Assembly (NCBI GenBank): GCA_027489375.1
Contig: JAIXZW010000013.1
Span: 1 to 64,000, forward strand
DNA: 64,000 nt
Source of the DNA: Paracoccaceae bacterium
GTDB taxonomy: Bacteria > Pseudomonadota > Alphaproteobacteria > Rhodobacterales > Rhodobacteraceae
Direction of reading: 5' to 3'
The notes below the pieces were generated by a model, which was given only the letters and a program-made list of their open reading frames with translations, was not told the DNA's origin and searched no databases. Shown here one piece after another: positions 9,383 through 19,670 of the stretch. The position numbers were made by a program, and so were the translations under genes. Within the stretch, counting starts at the first letter, position 1; every line of letters begins with the position of its first letter.

Positions 9383-9384
9383 CG

Positions 9385-10617
9385 ATGGTGCATGTCGTCG
9401 TCATCGGGGCGGGGGTGATCGGCCTTTCGGCGGCGCTGGTGGCGCAGTCGCGGGGGATGACGGTCACGGTCGTCGACCGCGAGGGTCCGGCGGCGGGCGC
9501 TTCGGCGGGGAATGCGGGGGCCTTCGCCTTTACCGACATCCTGCCGCTCGCCTCGCCGGGGATCATGCGGAAAGCGCCGCGCTGGCTGCTCGACCCGTTG
9601 GGTCCGCTGTCGGTGCCGCCAGCTTACGCGCTGCGGATCGCGCCGTGGATGTATCGCTTCTGGCGGGCCTGTTCGCCACGGGCGGTGGCGGCCTCGACCG
9701 CCGCGCAGACGGCGTTGATGGACCTGTCGAAGGCGGAACTGGAGCCGTTCCTTGCGCTGTCGGGAACCTTCGACATGCTGGCCAAGCGCGGGAACCTGCA
9801 GGTGTACGAGGGCGAGGCGGAATTCCGCGCCTCGTTCGACGGGTGGGCTGCACGCGAGCGGCACGGGATCGAGTTCCACCACATGACGGCGGCCGAGATG
9901 GCAGGCGTCCAGCCCGGACTTGCGCCGCGCTTCACGCATGGGACATTCACGCCGGGGTGGTATTCGATTGCGGACCCGAAGCTTTACGTTCTGGCGCTGG
10001 CAGAAGCCTTCCGCGAGAACGGCGGGGTGATGCGGATTGCCGAGGTGACGGGGGTCGTGCCGACGCCGGACGGGGCCGAGGTCGTCATGGGCGGCGAACG
10101 GATCAGCGCGGACAGGGTGGTCGTCGCGGCGGGGGCGTTTTCGCACCGCATCGCGCAGAGCCTTGGCGAGGCGATCCCGCTCGAGACAGAGCGGGGTTAC
10201 AACACCACCCTGCCGCCCGACGCGCTGGATTTGCGGACGCAGGTGACGTTCGGGGGGCATGGTTTCGTGATCTCGCGCCTGTCGACGGGTATCCGTGTGG
10301 GGGGCGCGGTGGAGTTGGGCGGACTGGACCTGCCCCCGAACTACAAGCGGTCAGAGGCGATGCTGCGCAAGGCCAAGACCTTCCTGCCCGATCTTAGGAC
10401 CACGGGCGGGGTGCAGTGGATGGGCTTCCGCCCGTCACTTCCCGACAGCCTGCCTGCGATCGGGCGGGCGAAAGCGTCGCGCAATGTGGTTTACGCTTTC
10501 GGCCACGGGCATCTTGGCCTGACACAAAGCGCGGGCTCGGCGCGGCTGGTGGCGGACTTGCTGGCGGATGCGCCGCCCGCCATCGACCTGACCCCGTTCA
10601 GCCCGCAAAGATTTTAA
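9385..10617 (+). CDS. DadA-like FAD-dependent D-amino acid (D-hydroxyproline) oxidoreductase
   Basis: A 410-residue DAO/DadA-family flavoprotein. The N-terminal Rossmann FAD motif is VVIGAGVIGLSAAL (residues 3-16), with ETERGYN and the C-terminal GHGHLGLTQSAGSARL typical of the family. The start at 9385 lies two bases after the upstream stop and has no clear ribosome site, so translation is probably coupled. In this operon it would oxidise cis-4-hydroxy-D-proline to the pyrroline, passing electrons to a quinone or oxygen. It is the same length as its paralogue at 31615-32847. Exact substrate is inferred from neighbours. Confidence 0.85.
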   Translation: MVHVVVIGAGVIGLSAALVAQSRGMTVTVVDREGPAAGASAGNAGAFAFTDILPLASPGIMRKAPRWLLDPLGPLSVPPAYALRIAPWMYRFWRACSPRAVAASTAAQTALMDLSKAELEPFLALSGTFDMLAKRGNLQVYEGEAEFRASFDGWAARERHGIEFHHMTAAEMAGVQPGLAPRFTHGTFTPGWYSIADPKLYVLALAEAFRENGGVMRIAEVTGVVPTPDGAEVVMGGERISADRVVVAAGAFSHRIAQSLGEAIPLETERGYNTTLPPDALDLRTQVTFGGHGFVISRLSTGIRVGGAVELGGLDLPPNYKRSEAMLRKAKTFLPDLRTTGGVQWMGFRPSLPDSLPAIGRAKASRNVVYAFGHGHLGLTQSAGSARLVADLLADAPPAIDLTPFSPQRF

Positions 10618-10627
10618 GGAGCACGAC

Positions 10628-11629
10628 ATGGCCGTTCACACTTTCTCCTGCATCGACGGGCATACCTGCGGCAATCCGGTGCGGCTGGTGTCGGGCGGGG
10701 GGCCACGGCTTGAAGGGGCCGACATGCTGGAGCGGCGGGCGCATTTCCTGCGCGAGTTCGACTGGATCCGCACGGGGCTGATGTTCGAGCCGCGCGGGCA
10801 TGACATGATGTCGGGGTCGATCCTCTATCCGCCCACCCGTGCCGATTGCGATGTGGCGGTGCTGTTCATCGAAACCTCGGGCTGTCTGCCGATGTGCGGG
10901 CATGGCACCATCGGGACGATCACGATGGGGATCGAGAACGGGCTGATCCATCCGCGCGAGCCGGGGCGGCTGTCCATCGACGCGCCTGCGGGCAAGGTGG
11001 ATATCGAATTCCGGCAGGAAGGCCGCTTCGTCGAGGAAGTGCGGCTGACCAACGTGCCGTCCTTCCTTTATGCGACAGGCTGGAGCGCCGAGGTCGAAGG
11101 CTTGGGCGAGGTGACGGTGGATGTGGCCTATGGCGGGAATTTCTACGCCATCGTCGAACCGCAGGCCTGTTTCACCGACATGGGCAACCATGCGGCGGCG
11201 GAGCTGATCGGGTGGAGCCAGAAACTGCGGGCGGCGCTGAATGCGAAATACAGTTTCGTGCATCCCGAACATCCGGCGATCAACGGGCTGAGCCATGTGA
11301 TGTGGACGGGCAAGCCCACGGTCGCGGGCGCCCATGCCCGAAATGCGGTGTTCTATGGCGACAAGGCCATCGACCGCAGCCCCTGCGGCACCGGAACCTC
11401 GGCCCGCATGGCGCAACTGGCCGCCAAGGGGAAGCTGAAGGTGGGGGACGACTTCCACCACGAAAGCATCATCGGCTCGATCTTCAAGGGGCGGGTCGAG
11501 CGGGCGGCAGAGGTGGCGGGCAAGCCCGCGATCATCCCCTCCATCGCCGGATGGGCGCGGATGACGGGGTATAACACGATCTTCATCGACGACCGCGACC
11601 CCTTTGCCCACGGCTTCGTGGTGAAATGA
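10628..11629 (+). CDS. 4-hydroxyproline 2-epimerase (proline racemase family, Cys/Cys)
   Basis: A 333-residue member of the proline racemase superfamily with both catalytic cysteines: Cys90 in LPMCGHGTIG and Cys252 in DRSPCGTGTS. The acid/base Cys pair marks racemases and 4-hydroxyproline epimerases and not the dehydratase branch, which has Thr at the second site. It would convert trans-4-hydroxy-L-proline to cis-4-hydroxy-D-proline, the substrate of the preceding oxidase. AAGGAG lies eight bases before the ATG. Last gene of the three-gene operon. Confidence 0.88.
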   Translation: MAVHTFSCIDGHTCGNPVRLVSGGGPRLEGADMLERRAHFLREFDWIRTGLMFEPRGHDMMSGSILYPPTRADCDVAVLFIETSGCLPMCGHGTIGTITMGIENGLIHPREPGRLSIDAPAGKVDIEFRQEGRFVEEVRLTNVPSFLYATGWSAEVEGLGEVTVDVAYGGNFYAIVEPQACFTDMGNHAAAELIGWSQKLRAALNAKYSFVHPEHPAINGLSHVMWTGKPTVAGAHARNAVFYGDKAIDRSPCGTGTSARMAQLAAKGKLKVGDDFHHESIIGSIFKGRVERAAEVAGKPAIIPSIAGWARMTGYNTIFIDDRDPFAHGFVVK

Positions 11630-11643
11630 CGGGACGAAGCGCG

Positions 11644-11661
11644 CCCCAAAGCGCTTCGGAA
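11644..11661. promoter_or_regulatory. ThuR-type operator before thuR
   Basis: CCCCAAAGCGCTTCGGAA matches the palindromic operator before thuE (12802-12819) at 14 of 18 positions, with the AAGCG core and the TTCGGAA arm conserved. Such centred-CG palindromes are typical of LacI-family regulators. It suggests that ThuR represses its own gene. Confidence 0.55.
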
Positions 11662-11724
11662 GGGTCTTGACCGCAGGGCGGGGCGGTCGCAGTGTGACAT
11701 GATTAACAAGGGGGGCGGTGCACC

Positions 11725-12747
11725 GTGGCTACGCTCAAGGATCTGAGCAGGCATCTGGGATTGTCCGTCACCCAGGTCAGCCGTGCGCTGAACGGCCATT
11801 CCGACGTGAACGAGGCGACACGCAACCGCGTGCGCGACGCGGCGCAGCGTTTGAACTATGCCCCCAACCTTTCGGCGCGAAAACTGGCGACGGGGCGGTC
11901 CGGCACCGTGGGCCTTGTGATCCCCGCGCCCGCCGATGCGGCGGGTGATCCGCTTTTCGTGCAGATGATCAGCGGCTTGTCGCGCAGTTTTGCCCAGCGC
12001 GACATCCGGTTTCTGTTGCACATCGTCGAAGAGACGGATGATCCCGTGGCGGTGCACCGGCGGCTGGTGGACAGCTCGGTGCTGGACGGGTTCGTCATAG
12101 TCGAGCCCCGGATCGACGACAAACGTATTGAATTCCTTAGAAAACGCGGGGTTCCCTTTGTCGTTCACGGACGGACGGGGGGGCAGCATGACCACCCGTT
12201 CTTCGACATCGACAATTACGCGGTCGGGTATCGGCTTACCCAGCATCTGACCCGGTTGGGACATCGGCGGATCGCTTTTCTGAACGGGATGGCGGACCGG
12301 TCCTATTGCGCGGCGCGGACGCAGGGCTACCGCGATGCGCTGCAGGCGGCGGGGGTGCCTTTCGACCCGTACCTGCTGCGTTACGGGCCGATGCAGCACG
12401 GGGCGGGACTGGTCGAAACGATCCAGTTGATGCAGGACCCTGCCACGCGGCCGACCGCCATCATCACGGGCAACACGATGCTGGCCAAGGGCGTCTACGA
12501 GGCTTTGGGGGCGTTGTCGCTTGCCATTCCGCAGGACGTTTCGGTCGTCGCCCATGACGATCTGCTGCCGGAACCCGAGACGGCAGCGATGCATCCGCCG
12601 CTGACCGTGACCGAGTCGGCGCTGCATCTGAGCTGGGACCCGCTTGCGCGGCTACTGGTCGAAGCACTGGGTGGCGAGGGGGTCGAAAAGCTGCAAGTCA
12701 TTGGCGATGTTGACTTTAAGGAGCGCGTCTCGACAGCCGCCCTATAG
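11725..12747 (+). CDS. thuR: LacI-family repressor of the thu operon
   Basis: A 340-residue LacI/GalR regulator. The helix-turn-helix is at residues 1-25 (LKDLSRHLGLSVTQVSRAL), the hinge helix at about 45-58 (YAPNLSARKLATG), and the rest is a periplasmic-binding-protein-like sugar domain. It immediately precedes and is codirectional with thuEFGKAB. Two similar 18-bp palindromes, at 11644 and 12802, flank the gene, so it is expected to repress itself and the transport operon until the disaccharide is present. The specific symbol rests on synteny with Sinorhizobium thu loci; an agl-type assignment is the alternative. Confidence 0.85.
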   Translation: MATLKDLSRHLGLSVTQVSRALNGHSDVNEATRNRVRDAAQRLNYAPNLSARKLATGRSGTVGLVIPAPADAAGDPLFVQMISGLSRSFAQRDIRFLLHIVEETDDPVAVHRRLVDSSVLDGFVIVEPRIDDKRIEFLRKRGVPFVVHGRTGGQHDHPFFDIDNYAVGYRLTQHLTRLGHRRIAFLNGMADRSYCAARTQGYRDALQAAGVPFDPYLLRYGPMQHGAGLVETIQLMQDPATRPTAIITGNTMLAKGVYEALGALSLAIPQDVSVVAHDDLLPEPETAAMHPPLTVTESALHLSWDPLARLLVEALGGEGVEKLQVIGDVDFKERVSTAAL

Positions 12748-12772
12748 CTTCCAAAGCCCTTTGAAAAACCAG

Positions 12773-12819
12773 TTGACAGAATCTCTGCACTGGCCCACCT
12801 TTTCCGAAGCGTTTCGGAA
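12773..12819 (+). promoter_or_regulatory. thuE promoter with ThuR operator
   Basis: A perfect TTGACA -35 box lies at 12773-12778; the -10 position (about 12796-12801) is weak. The near-perfect palindrome TTCCGAAGCGTTTCGGAA at 12802-12819 covers the expected start of transcription, 69 bp before the thuE ATG. It matches the site before thuR. Repression by blocking initiation is inferred. Confidence 0.7.
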
Positions 12820-12887
12820 GGCATTCCGGAATGTCTGAACATTATGCGGCCCCCGAGGAAGCGGCCGCAGCCCAAAGGGAGGAAATC

Positions 12888-14171
<1,284 letters not shown>

Positions 14172-14197
14172 ACCTCCCAGGGGGCCCGACCCTTACG

Positions 14198-14224
14198 GGG
14201 CGGGCGGTCACGAACCGCCCGCCC
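14198..14224 (+). terminator. Intercistronic stem-loop after thuE
   Basis: An 11-bp perfect stem (GGGCGGGCGGT, loop CACGA, ACCGCCCGCCC) is followed by ATTTT. It lies between thuE and thuF, so it most likely acts as an attenuator or mRNA-stabilising hairpin and not as a full stop. Similar hairpins follow the other binding-protein genes of this window. Confidence 0.65.
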
Positions 14225-14252
14225 ATTTTCCCCTTCCGACAGGACGAAACCG

Positions 14253-15209
14253 ATGCCTAGCGCCCGCGCCTCCGGTGGCCTGAGCCTGCAACAGCAGAGA
14301 CAGCGCGCCGCCTTCTGGTTCCTCGCCCCGATGCTTTTCGCTTTGATCTGCGTGGCGGCCTGGCCTTTGTTGCGTACCATCTGGTTTTCGATGACCGACA
14401 CCACCCTGTCCAACCTTTACGGGGGCAAGTGGATCGGGTTCGACAATTACCTGTCCATCCGCACCCTGTCTTCGGGCAAGATGATCTTCCGCGGCACGCT
14501 GGCCGATCCGGCCTGGTGGAACGCGGTGTGGAACACGGTCCGTTTCGCTTTCATCTCGGTGATCTGCGAAACCGTCCTGGGCATGATCGTGGCGCTGGTG
14601 TTGAACGCCGAATTCCGCGGCCGCGGACTGGTGCGTGCCGCCATCCTGATCCCTTGGGCGATCCCGACGATCGTTTCCGCCAAGATGTGGGCCTGGATGC
14701 TGAATGACCAGTTCGGCATCATCAACGACATGATGCTGCGCGTGGGCCTGATCGAACAGAAGATCGCGTGGACCGCGAGCACCGACACGGCGATGTATGC
14801 CGTGCTGATGGTGGATATCTGGAAGACCACGCCCTTCATGGCGCTGCTGATCCTTGCCGGCCTGCAAATGGTGCCGCGCGACATCTACGAGGCGGCAAAG
14901 CTGGACGGCATCAATCCGGTCAAGGTGTTCTTCAAGGTGACGCTGCCGCTGATCCGGCCCGCGCTGATGGTCGCCGTGATCTTCCGCATGCTCGACGCGC
15001 TGCGCATCTTCGACCTCGTCTACGTCCTTACCCCGAACTCGGCGGCGACCAAGACCATGTCGGTGATCAGCCGCGAGAACATGATCGACTTCGACAAATT
15101 CGCCTATGGCGCGGCGCAATCGACGCTTCTCTTCGCGATCCTCGCCATCTTCGTCTCGCTCTACATCTGGCTTGGCCGTGTGGACCTGTCGGGAGACAGC
15201 AACCGATGA
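14253..15209 (+). CDS. thuF: Thu ABC transporter permease (MalF type)
   Basis: A 318-residue inner-membrane permease with about six hydrophobic helices. The cytoplasmic EAA loop that docks with the ATPase is visible at about residues 208-240 (IYEAAKLDGINPVKVFFKVTLP). It pairs with ThuG, whose ATG overlaps its stop codon (ATGA), a sign of coupled translation. Family length is typical. It imports the disaccharide bound by ThuE. Confidence 0.88.
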   Translation: MPSARASGGLSLQQQRQRAAFWFLAPMLFALICVAAWPLLRTIWFSMTDTTLSNLYGGKWIGFDNYLSIRTLSSGKMIFRGTLADPAWWNAVWNTVRFAFISVICETVLGMIVALVLNAEFRGRGLVRAAILIPWAIPTIVSAKMWAWMLNDQFGIINDMMLRVGLIEQKIAWTASTDTAMYAVLMVDIWKTTPFMALLILAGLQMVPRDIYEAAKLDGINPVKVFFKVTLPLIRPALMVAVIFRMLDALRIFDLVYVLTPNSAATKTMSVISRENMIDFDKFAYGAAQSTLLFAILAIFVSLYIWLGRVDLSGDSNR

Positions 15210-16030
15210 AAACGCTCAAATCCGTTTCTTTCTATGCGCTTGTCGTCGCGGTCGTGCTGTTTTCGGTGTTCCCGTTCTATTACGCGATCGTCACAAGCTT
15301 CGCGTCGGGGACCGAGTTGTTCAAGGTGAACTACCTGCCGCATTCGCTCGATTGGTCCAACTACGTCAAGGTGATGACGGGTCGGAACTTCGTGCGGTCC
15401 ATCGGCAATTCGGTGTTCATCGCCACGACCACTGTCGTCTTTGCGCTGTTCCTTGCCGTCACCGCGTCCTACGCGCTGGCACGGGTGCGCTTTCGCGGGC
15501 GGGGGCTGCTCCTCATGACGATCCTTGCCGTGTCGATGTTCCCGCAGATCGCGGTTCTGGCGGGGCTGTTCGAGCTGGTGCGCTTCCTTGGCATCTTCAA
15601 CACGCCCTGGGCGATGATCCTGTCCTATACGATCTTTACCCTGCCCTTCACCGTCTGGGTGCTGACCACCTTCATGCGTGACCTGCCCGTGGAGATCGAA
15701 GAGGCCGCCATCGTCGACGGGGCGACCCCTTGGGTCATCATCACCCGCGTCTTCATGCCGCTTCTGTGGCCGGCGCTGGTGACGACGGGGCTGCTCGCCT
15801 TTATCGGTGCGTGGAACGAGTTCCTCTTTGCCCTGACCTTTACCAGTTCCGAAACCACGCGCACCGTGCCTGTGGCCATCGGTCTGCTTTCCGGTGCCTC
15901 GCAGCAAGAAATCCCGTGGGGGCCGATCATGGCGGCCAGTGTCATCGTGACCGTCCCCCTCGTCATCCTCGTCCTCATTTTCCAACGCAAGATCGTGGCG
16001 GGTCTGACCGCCGGCGGCGTGAAAGGCTGA
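15206..16030 (+). CDS. thuG: Thu ABC transporter permease (MalG type)
   Basis: A 274-residue MalG-type permease with a first membrane helix at about residues 10-32 and the EAA loop at about 165-190 (EIEEAAIVDGATPW). The start at 15206 overlaps the thuF stop by the ATGA arrangement. Six membrane segments are expected. It forms the translocation pore with ThuF and is energised by ThuK. Confidence 0.88.
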   Translation: MKTLKSVSFYALVVAVVLFSVFPFYYAIVTSFASGTELFKVNYLPHSLDWSNYVKVMTGRNFVRSIGNSVFIATTTVVFALFLAVTASYALARVRFRGRGLLLMTILAVSMFPQIAVLAGLFELVRFLGIFNTPWAMILSYTIFTLPFTVWVLTTFMRDLPVEIEEAAIVDGATPWVIITRVFMPLLWPALVTTGLLAFIGAWNEFLFALTFTSSETTRTVPVAIGLLSGASQQEIPWGPIMAASVIVTVPLVILVLIFQRKIVAGLTAGGVKG

Positions 16031-16036
16031 CCCATC

Positions 16037-17044
16037 ATGGCCAAGATCGAACTGAAGAACGTCACCAAATCCTACGGCGCCGTGCAGGTGATCAAGGGAA
16101 TCGACCTTGATATCAAAAAGGGCGAGTTCATGGTCTTCGTCGGCCCCTCGGGCTGCGGCAAGTCCACGCTTCTGCGCCTCATCTCGGGGTTGGAGGACAT
16201 CACCACGGGTGACATGACCTTTGACGGAGAGAAGGTGAACGACCTTGTCCCGTCAAAGCGTGGCATCGCGATGGTGTTCCAGAGCTACGCGCTTTATCCG
16301 CACATGAAGGTCTATGACAACATGGCCTTCGGCATGGAGCTGGCCAAAGCGTCCAAGGCCGAGATCGAAGCCCGCGTGCGCGATGCGGCGAAGCTTTTGC
16401 AGATCGACCACCTGCTCGACCGTTTGCCCAAGCAGCTTTCGGGCGGGCAACGCCAGCGGGTCGCCATCGGGCGGGCCATCGTGCGCGATCCGCGCGTGTT
16501 CCTGTTCGACGAACCGCTGTCGAACCTCGACGCCGCCCTGCGCGTGCAGACGCGTCTGGAGATCGCCAAGCTGCATCATTCGATGTCGGATGTGACGATG
16601 ATCTACGTGACGCACGATCAGGTCGAAGCCATGACACTGGCCGACCGTATCGCCGTGCTGCGCGACGGGCGGCTGGAACAGGTCGGCACGCCTGCCGAGC
16701 TTTACGAACGTCCGAATTCGCTGTTCGTCGCGGGGTTCATCGGCAGTCCGAAGATGAACTTCCTGACCGGTGCCTTCGCCGAGACGGAGAACTGCGCCAC
16801 GCTTGGCATCCGGTCGGAACATATCGACCTTGCACCCGCCGACGGTGCCCGCTGGTCGGGCGAAGTCGTGCATGCCGAAGACCTCGGCTCCGACAATTAC
16901 CTGTTCGTTGAGATCGGCTCGGACGAGCCGGTGATCGTGCGCCAGTCCGGCAAGCTCGCGGTTTCGCTGGGTGCCCGCGTGGGCCTTAACCCGCAGGCCG
17001 CCAACATCCACCGCTTCGACGCGGACGGAAAGCCGATCCGCTAG
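16037..17044 (+). CDS. thuK: Thu ABC transporter ATPase (MalK/UgpC type)
   Basis: A 335-residue ATPase. Walker A is GPSGCGKST (residues 36-44), the Q-loop [10 protein letters not shown], the signature [14 protein letters not shown], Walker [13 protein letters not shown] and the switch histidine VTHDQ. After about residue 235 there is a short OB-fold (TOBE) regulatory domain ending in [11 protein letters not shown], as in MalK/UgpC proteins. It lies six bases after thuG. It may be able to serve other CUT1 importers. Confidence 0.9.
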   Translation: MAKIELKNVTKSYGAVQVIKGIDLDIKKGEFMVFVGPSGCGKSTLLRLISGLEDITTGDMTFDGEKVNDLVPSKRGIAMVFQSYALYPHMKVYDNMAFGMELAKASKAEIEARVRDAAKLLQIDHLLDRLPKQLSGGQRQRVAIGRAIVRDPRVFLFDEPLSNLDAALRVQTRLEIAKLHHSMSDVTMIYVTHDQVEAMTLADRIAVLRDGRLEQVGTPAELYERPNSLFVAGFIGSPKMNFLTGAFAETENCATLGIRSEHIDLAPADGARWSGEVVHAEDLGSDNYLFVEIGSDEPVIVRQSGKLAVSLGARVGLNPQAANIHRFDADGKPIR

Positions 17045-17080
17045 ACAGATACCCCGCATCGCGGGCAGAAGGAGACTGAC

Positions 17081-17866
17081 ATGACCATCCGCGTCACCGT
17101 CTGGGGCGAGAATGTCCATGAACGCAAGAACAAGGTCGTGGCGGGGATCTACCCCGACACGATGCACGGCACGATCGCCAAGGCGCTGAACACGCAGGAC
17201 GGGATCAGTGCATCGACCGTGACGCTGCAAGACGCCGAACACGGGCTGACGGCAGAGAAGCTTGCCGCAACCGATGTCCTGATCTGGTGGGGCCATGCCG
17301 CGCATGGCGATGTGCAGGACGAGATCGTCGAGCGCGTCTGCAACGCCGTCTGGGGCGGCATGGGGATGATCTTCCTGCATTCGGCCCATTTCGCCAAACC
17401 CTTCAAGCGGCTGATGGGCGCGCCCTGCAACCTGACGTGGCGCGAGGCGGGCGAGCGGGAGCGGCTTTGGGTCACATCGCGCCAGCACCCCATCGCGCAG
17501 GGGTTGCCCGACCATTTCGAGCTTGAGCATGAAGAGATGTACGGCGAACCCTTCGGCGTTCCCGAACCGCTCGAAACCGTTTTCATCTCGTGGTTCGCGG
17601 GGGGCGAGGTGTTCCGTTCGGGCCTGACCTACCGGCGCGGCGCGGGCAACATCTTCTACTTCCGTCCGGGGCATGAAACCTATCCGACCTATCACGACGG
17701 CAACGTGCAACGCGTGATCAGCAATGCGGTGCGTTGGGCCTATAACCCCATGCCGCGCATCGCCAATCCCAACGATGCGCCCAACACCCCCGTTACCGCA
17801 GCACTCGAACCCATCGTGGAGCGCGGGCCGCGCCTGCACCATGATGGCGAAGAGGGGTATCGGTGA
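17081..17866 (+). CDS. thuA: ThuA, trehalose utilisation protein
   Basis: A 261-residue ThuA-family protein with a glutamine-amidotransferase-like fold. Family motifs include [10 protein letters not shown] at the N-terminus, [12 protein letters not shown] at about 62-73, [16 protein letters not shown] and [13 protein letters not shown]. It is preceded by AGAAGGAGACTGAC. In rhizobia ThuA and ThuB act together to oxidise trehalose-like disaccharides to 3-keto forms; ThuA itself is thought to act on the 3-keto product. It is the first enzyme gene after the transporter. Confidence 0.9.
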   Translation: MTIRVTVWGENVHERKNKVVAGIYPDTMHGTIAKALNTQDGISASTVTLQDAEHGLTAEKLAATDVLIWWGHAAHGDVQDEIVERVCNAVWGGMGMIFLHSAHFAKPFKRLMGAPCNLTWREAGERERLWVTSRQHPIAQGLPDHFELEHEEMYGEPFGVPEPLETVFISWFAGGEVFRSGLTYRRGAGNIFYFRPGHETYPTYHDGNVQRVISNAVRWAYNPMPRIANPNDAPNTPVTAALEPIVERGPRLHHDGEEGYR

Positions 17867-18924
17867 TGGCCAAACCGATCCGGCTGTTGATCGTCGGCAC
17901 CGGCGGCATGGCACGCAACCATGCCGAAGGGTTTTCCGCCATCGACGGCGTGCAGGTCGTGGCGGGGATCGACACCCGCCCCGCACAGCTTGCCGCCTTT
18001 CAGGAAGCCCACGGGATCGCGCATGGGTTCCCGAGCGTGGAGGCCGCCCTTGCCTGGGGTGAATTCGACGCCGTGACCAATGTGACCCCCGACGCCGCGC
18101 ATTACGCGACCACCCTGCCCTTTCTTGGCGCGGGCAAGCACGTGCTGTGCGAAAAGCCGCTGGCGACGAATGAAGCCCATGCCCGCGAGATGGCCGAAGC
18201 TGCGGCCAAGGCGGGCGTGGTGAATATGGTGAACCTGTCCTATCGCAACGTGCCGAGCCTGCAAAAAGCGGCGGCGCTGGTCCGCGAGGGGGCGATCGGC
18301 ACGATCCGGCATTTCGAGGCGAGCTATCTGCAAAGCTGGCTGACGCAGGATGCCTGGGGGGCGTGGGACAAGGAAAGCCAGTGGCTTTGGCGCCTGTCCA
18401 CGGCGCATGGGTCAAAGGGCGTGCTGGGCGATGTGGGTATCCACATCCTCGATTTTGCCACGTTCATCGCGGGGCAACCTGCTGCGGAAATCTCGTGCCG
18501 GCTGGCGACCTTTGACAAGGCCGCGGGGGGCAGGATCGGGGAGTATACGCTGGACGCCAATGACAGCGCGACGATGCAGGTCGTGCTGGGGAACGGGGCG
18601 ATCGGGACGGTGGCAGCGACGCGTTTTGCGTCGGGCCATCTGAACGACCTGCGCCTGCGGATCTATGGCACCAAGGGCGGGCTGGAAGTGCAGTGGGAAA
18701 AGAACGTCAGCCGGTTGTTCGGCTGCTTCGAACCCAATCTGAAATCGGCGGAATGGGCCGAGATCGAGTGCCCGCCGGTGCCGACGATCTATCAGCGCTT
18801 CGTCGCGGCGATCCGTGGCGAGGCGGCGGCGGACCCGACCTTTGCGCGGGGGGCCGAGTTGCAGCGCTTGCTCGACCTTGCCGAAGCGTCGGCAGCGCAG
18901 CGGGCGGTCAGTCTGGCGGTATGA
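17866..18924 (+). CDS. thuB: ThuB, Gfo/Idh/MocA-family disaccharide 3-dehydrogenase
   Basis: A 352-residue NAD(P)-dependent dehydrogenase. The Rossmann motif is LLIVGTGGMARNHAEG and the family EKPLA lysine motif is at about residues 98-102 (VLCEKPLATNEAHA). The C-terminal alpha/beta domain is complete. The ATG at 17866 shares its first base with the thuA stop; an overlapping GTG at 17863 is an alternative. It should oxidise C3 of trehalose or a related disaccharide, the step before or with ThuA. Confidence 0.85.
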   Translation: MAKPIRLLIVGTGGMARNHAEGFSAIDGVQVVAGIDTRPAQLAAFQEAHGIAHGFPSVEAALAWGEFDAVTNVTPDAAHYATTLPFLGAGKHVLCEKPLATNEAHAREMAEAAAKAGVVNMVNLSYRNVPSLQKAAALVREGAIGTIRHFEASYLQSWLTQDAWGAWDKESQWLWRLSTAHGSKGVLGDVGIHILDFATFIAGQPAAEISCRLATFDKAAGGRIGEYTLDANDSATMQVVLGNGAIGTVAATRFASGHLNDLRLRIYGTKGGLEVQWEKNVSRLFGCFEPNLKSAEWAEIECPPVPTIYQRFVAAIRGEAAADPTFARGAELQRLLDLAEASAAQRAVSLAV

Positions 18925-18928
18925 CGTG

Positions 18929-18962
18929 CCTGTCGCCCCCGTGACAAGGCGGGGGCGACAGG
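18929..18962. terminator. Bidirectional terminator between thuB and the minus-strand sugar operon
   Basis: A 13-bp perfect stem (CCTGTCGCCCCCG and CGGGGGCGACAGG) with an 8-base loop sits in the 48-bp gap between two convergent genes and is followed by GCTTTTG on the plus strand. It can end transcription from both sides. Confidence 0.8.
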
Positions 18963-18972
18963 GCTTTTGCGG

Positions 18973-19668
18973 TCAGCCGAGCGCGGAAAGCCAGCGCATG
19001 CGGTCGGCAAGATCGGGCGCGCCGAAAGCCAAGGAGCCGAGAACGACGGTTTCCGCACCGGCGCCCCGCAGCAGCGGGACGGTCGTGTCACGGATGCCGC
19101 CATCGGCGGCAAGCACGATGCGGCGGCCCGTGGCGGCGATCAGCGCCTTTGCCTCCTGCAGGCGGTCGGGGGCGGCGGGGTTCAGGCCCTGACCTTTCAC
19201 CCCGATGGCAGTGCCGAGCAGCGTCAGCATGTCCAGTCGCGCCAGCCATTGCGCGGCGCGCGAGACGGGCGTTTCGACGCGCAGCACCATGCCCGCCCGT
19301 AGCCCGTGTCCGGCGATGCGGTCGAGCGCCGCGCCCGCATTGGCATTTTCGACGTGCAGGCTGATGAGGTCGGCCCCCGCTTCGGCGAACTGGTCGATCT
19401 GCGACAGGAGCACGGCATCGTCGACCATCAGGTGCACATGGATCGGCAGGTCGGACACCTCGCGGATGCGGGCGACGAGGTCGGGGAAGAACAGGAAGGC
19501 GGGGGCAAAGACCCCGTCGGCCACGTCGATATGCAGGATATCGGCATGGGGATGGATGCGGGCCATGTCATCGGCCAGACGGATCAGGTCGGCAGACCAG
19601 ACCGAGAATTCGGCGACCAGCCGGTCGGTGGGCAGGGCGGAAAGCCAGTTCGATGCGGGGCGGGGCAT
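18973..19668 (-). CDS. Ribulose-phosphate 3-epimerase-like protein (RPE/AlsE family)
   Basis: A 231-residue TIM-barrel epimerase. The metal-binding residues of the family are in place: His and Asp in ILHIDVADG, His in IHVHLMVDD and the Asp of VLAADGGI near the C-terminus; the phosphate-binding glycine turn (GAGAETVVLGS) is also present. The N-terminus (AEFSVWSADLIRL) departs from the canonical PSILSADF, so it is probably not the Calvin-cycle or pentose-pathway enzyme but an AlsE-like sugar-phosphate 3-epimerase. Start 19668 is preferred over 19674 for the AAGGA spacing. Last gene of a minus-strand operon with a transporter and three other enzymes. Confidence 0.8.
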   Translation of the reverse strand: MPRPASNWLSALPTDRLVAEFSVWSADLIRLADDMARIHPHADILHIDVADGVFAPAFLFFPDLVARIREVSDLPIHVHLMVDDAVLLSQIDQFAEAGADLISLHVENANAGAALDRIAGHGLRAGMVLRVETPVSRAAQWLARLDMLTLLGTAIGVKGQGLNPAAPDRLQEAKALIAATGRRIVLAADGGIRDTTVPLLRGAGAETVVLGSLAFGAPDLADRMRWLSALG

Positions 19669-19670
19669 GG

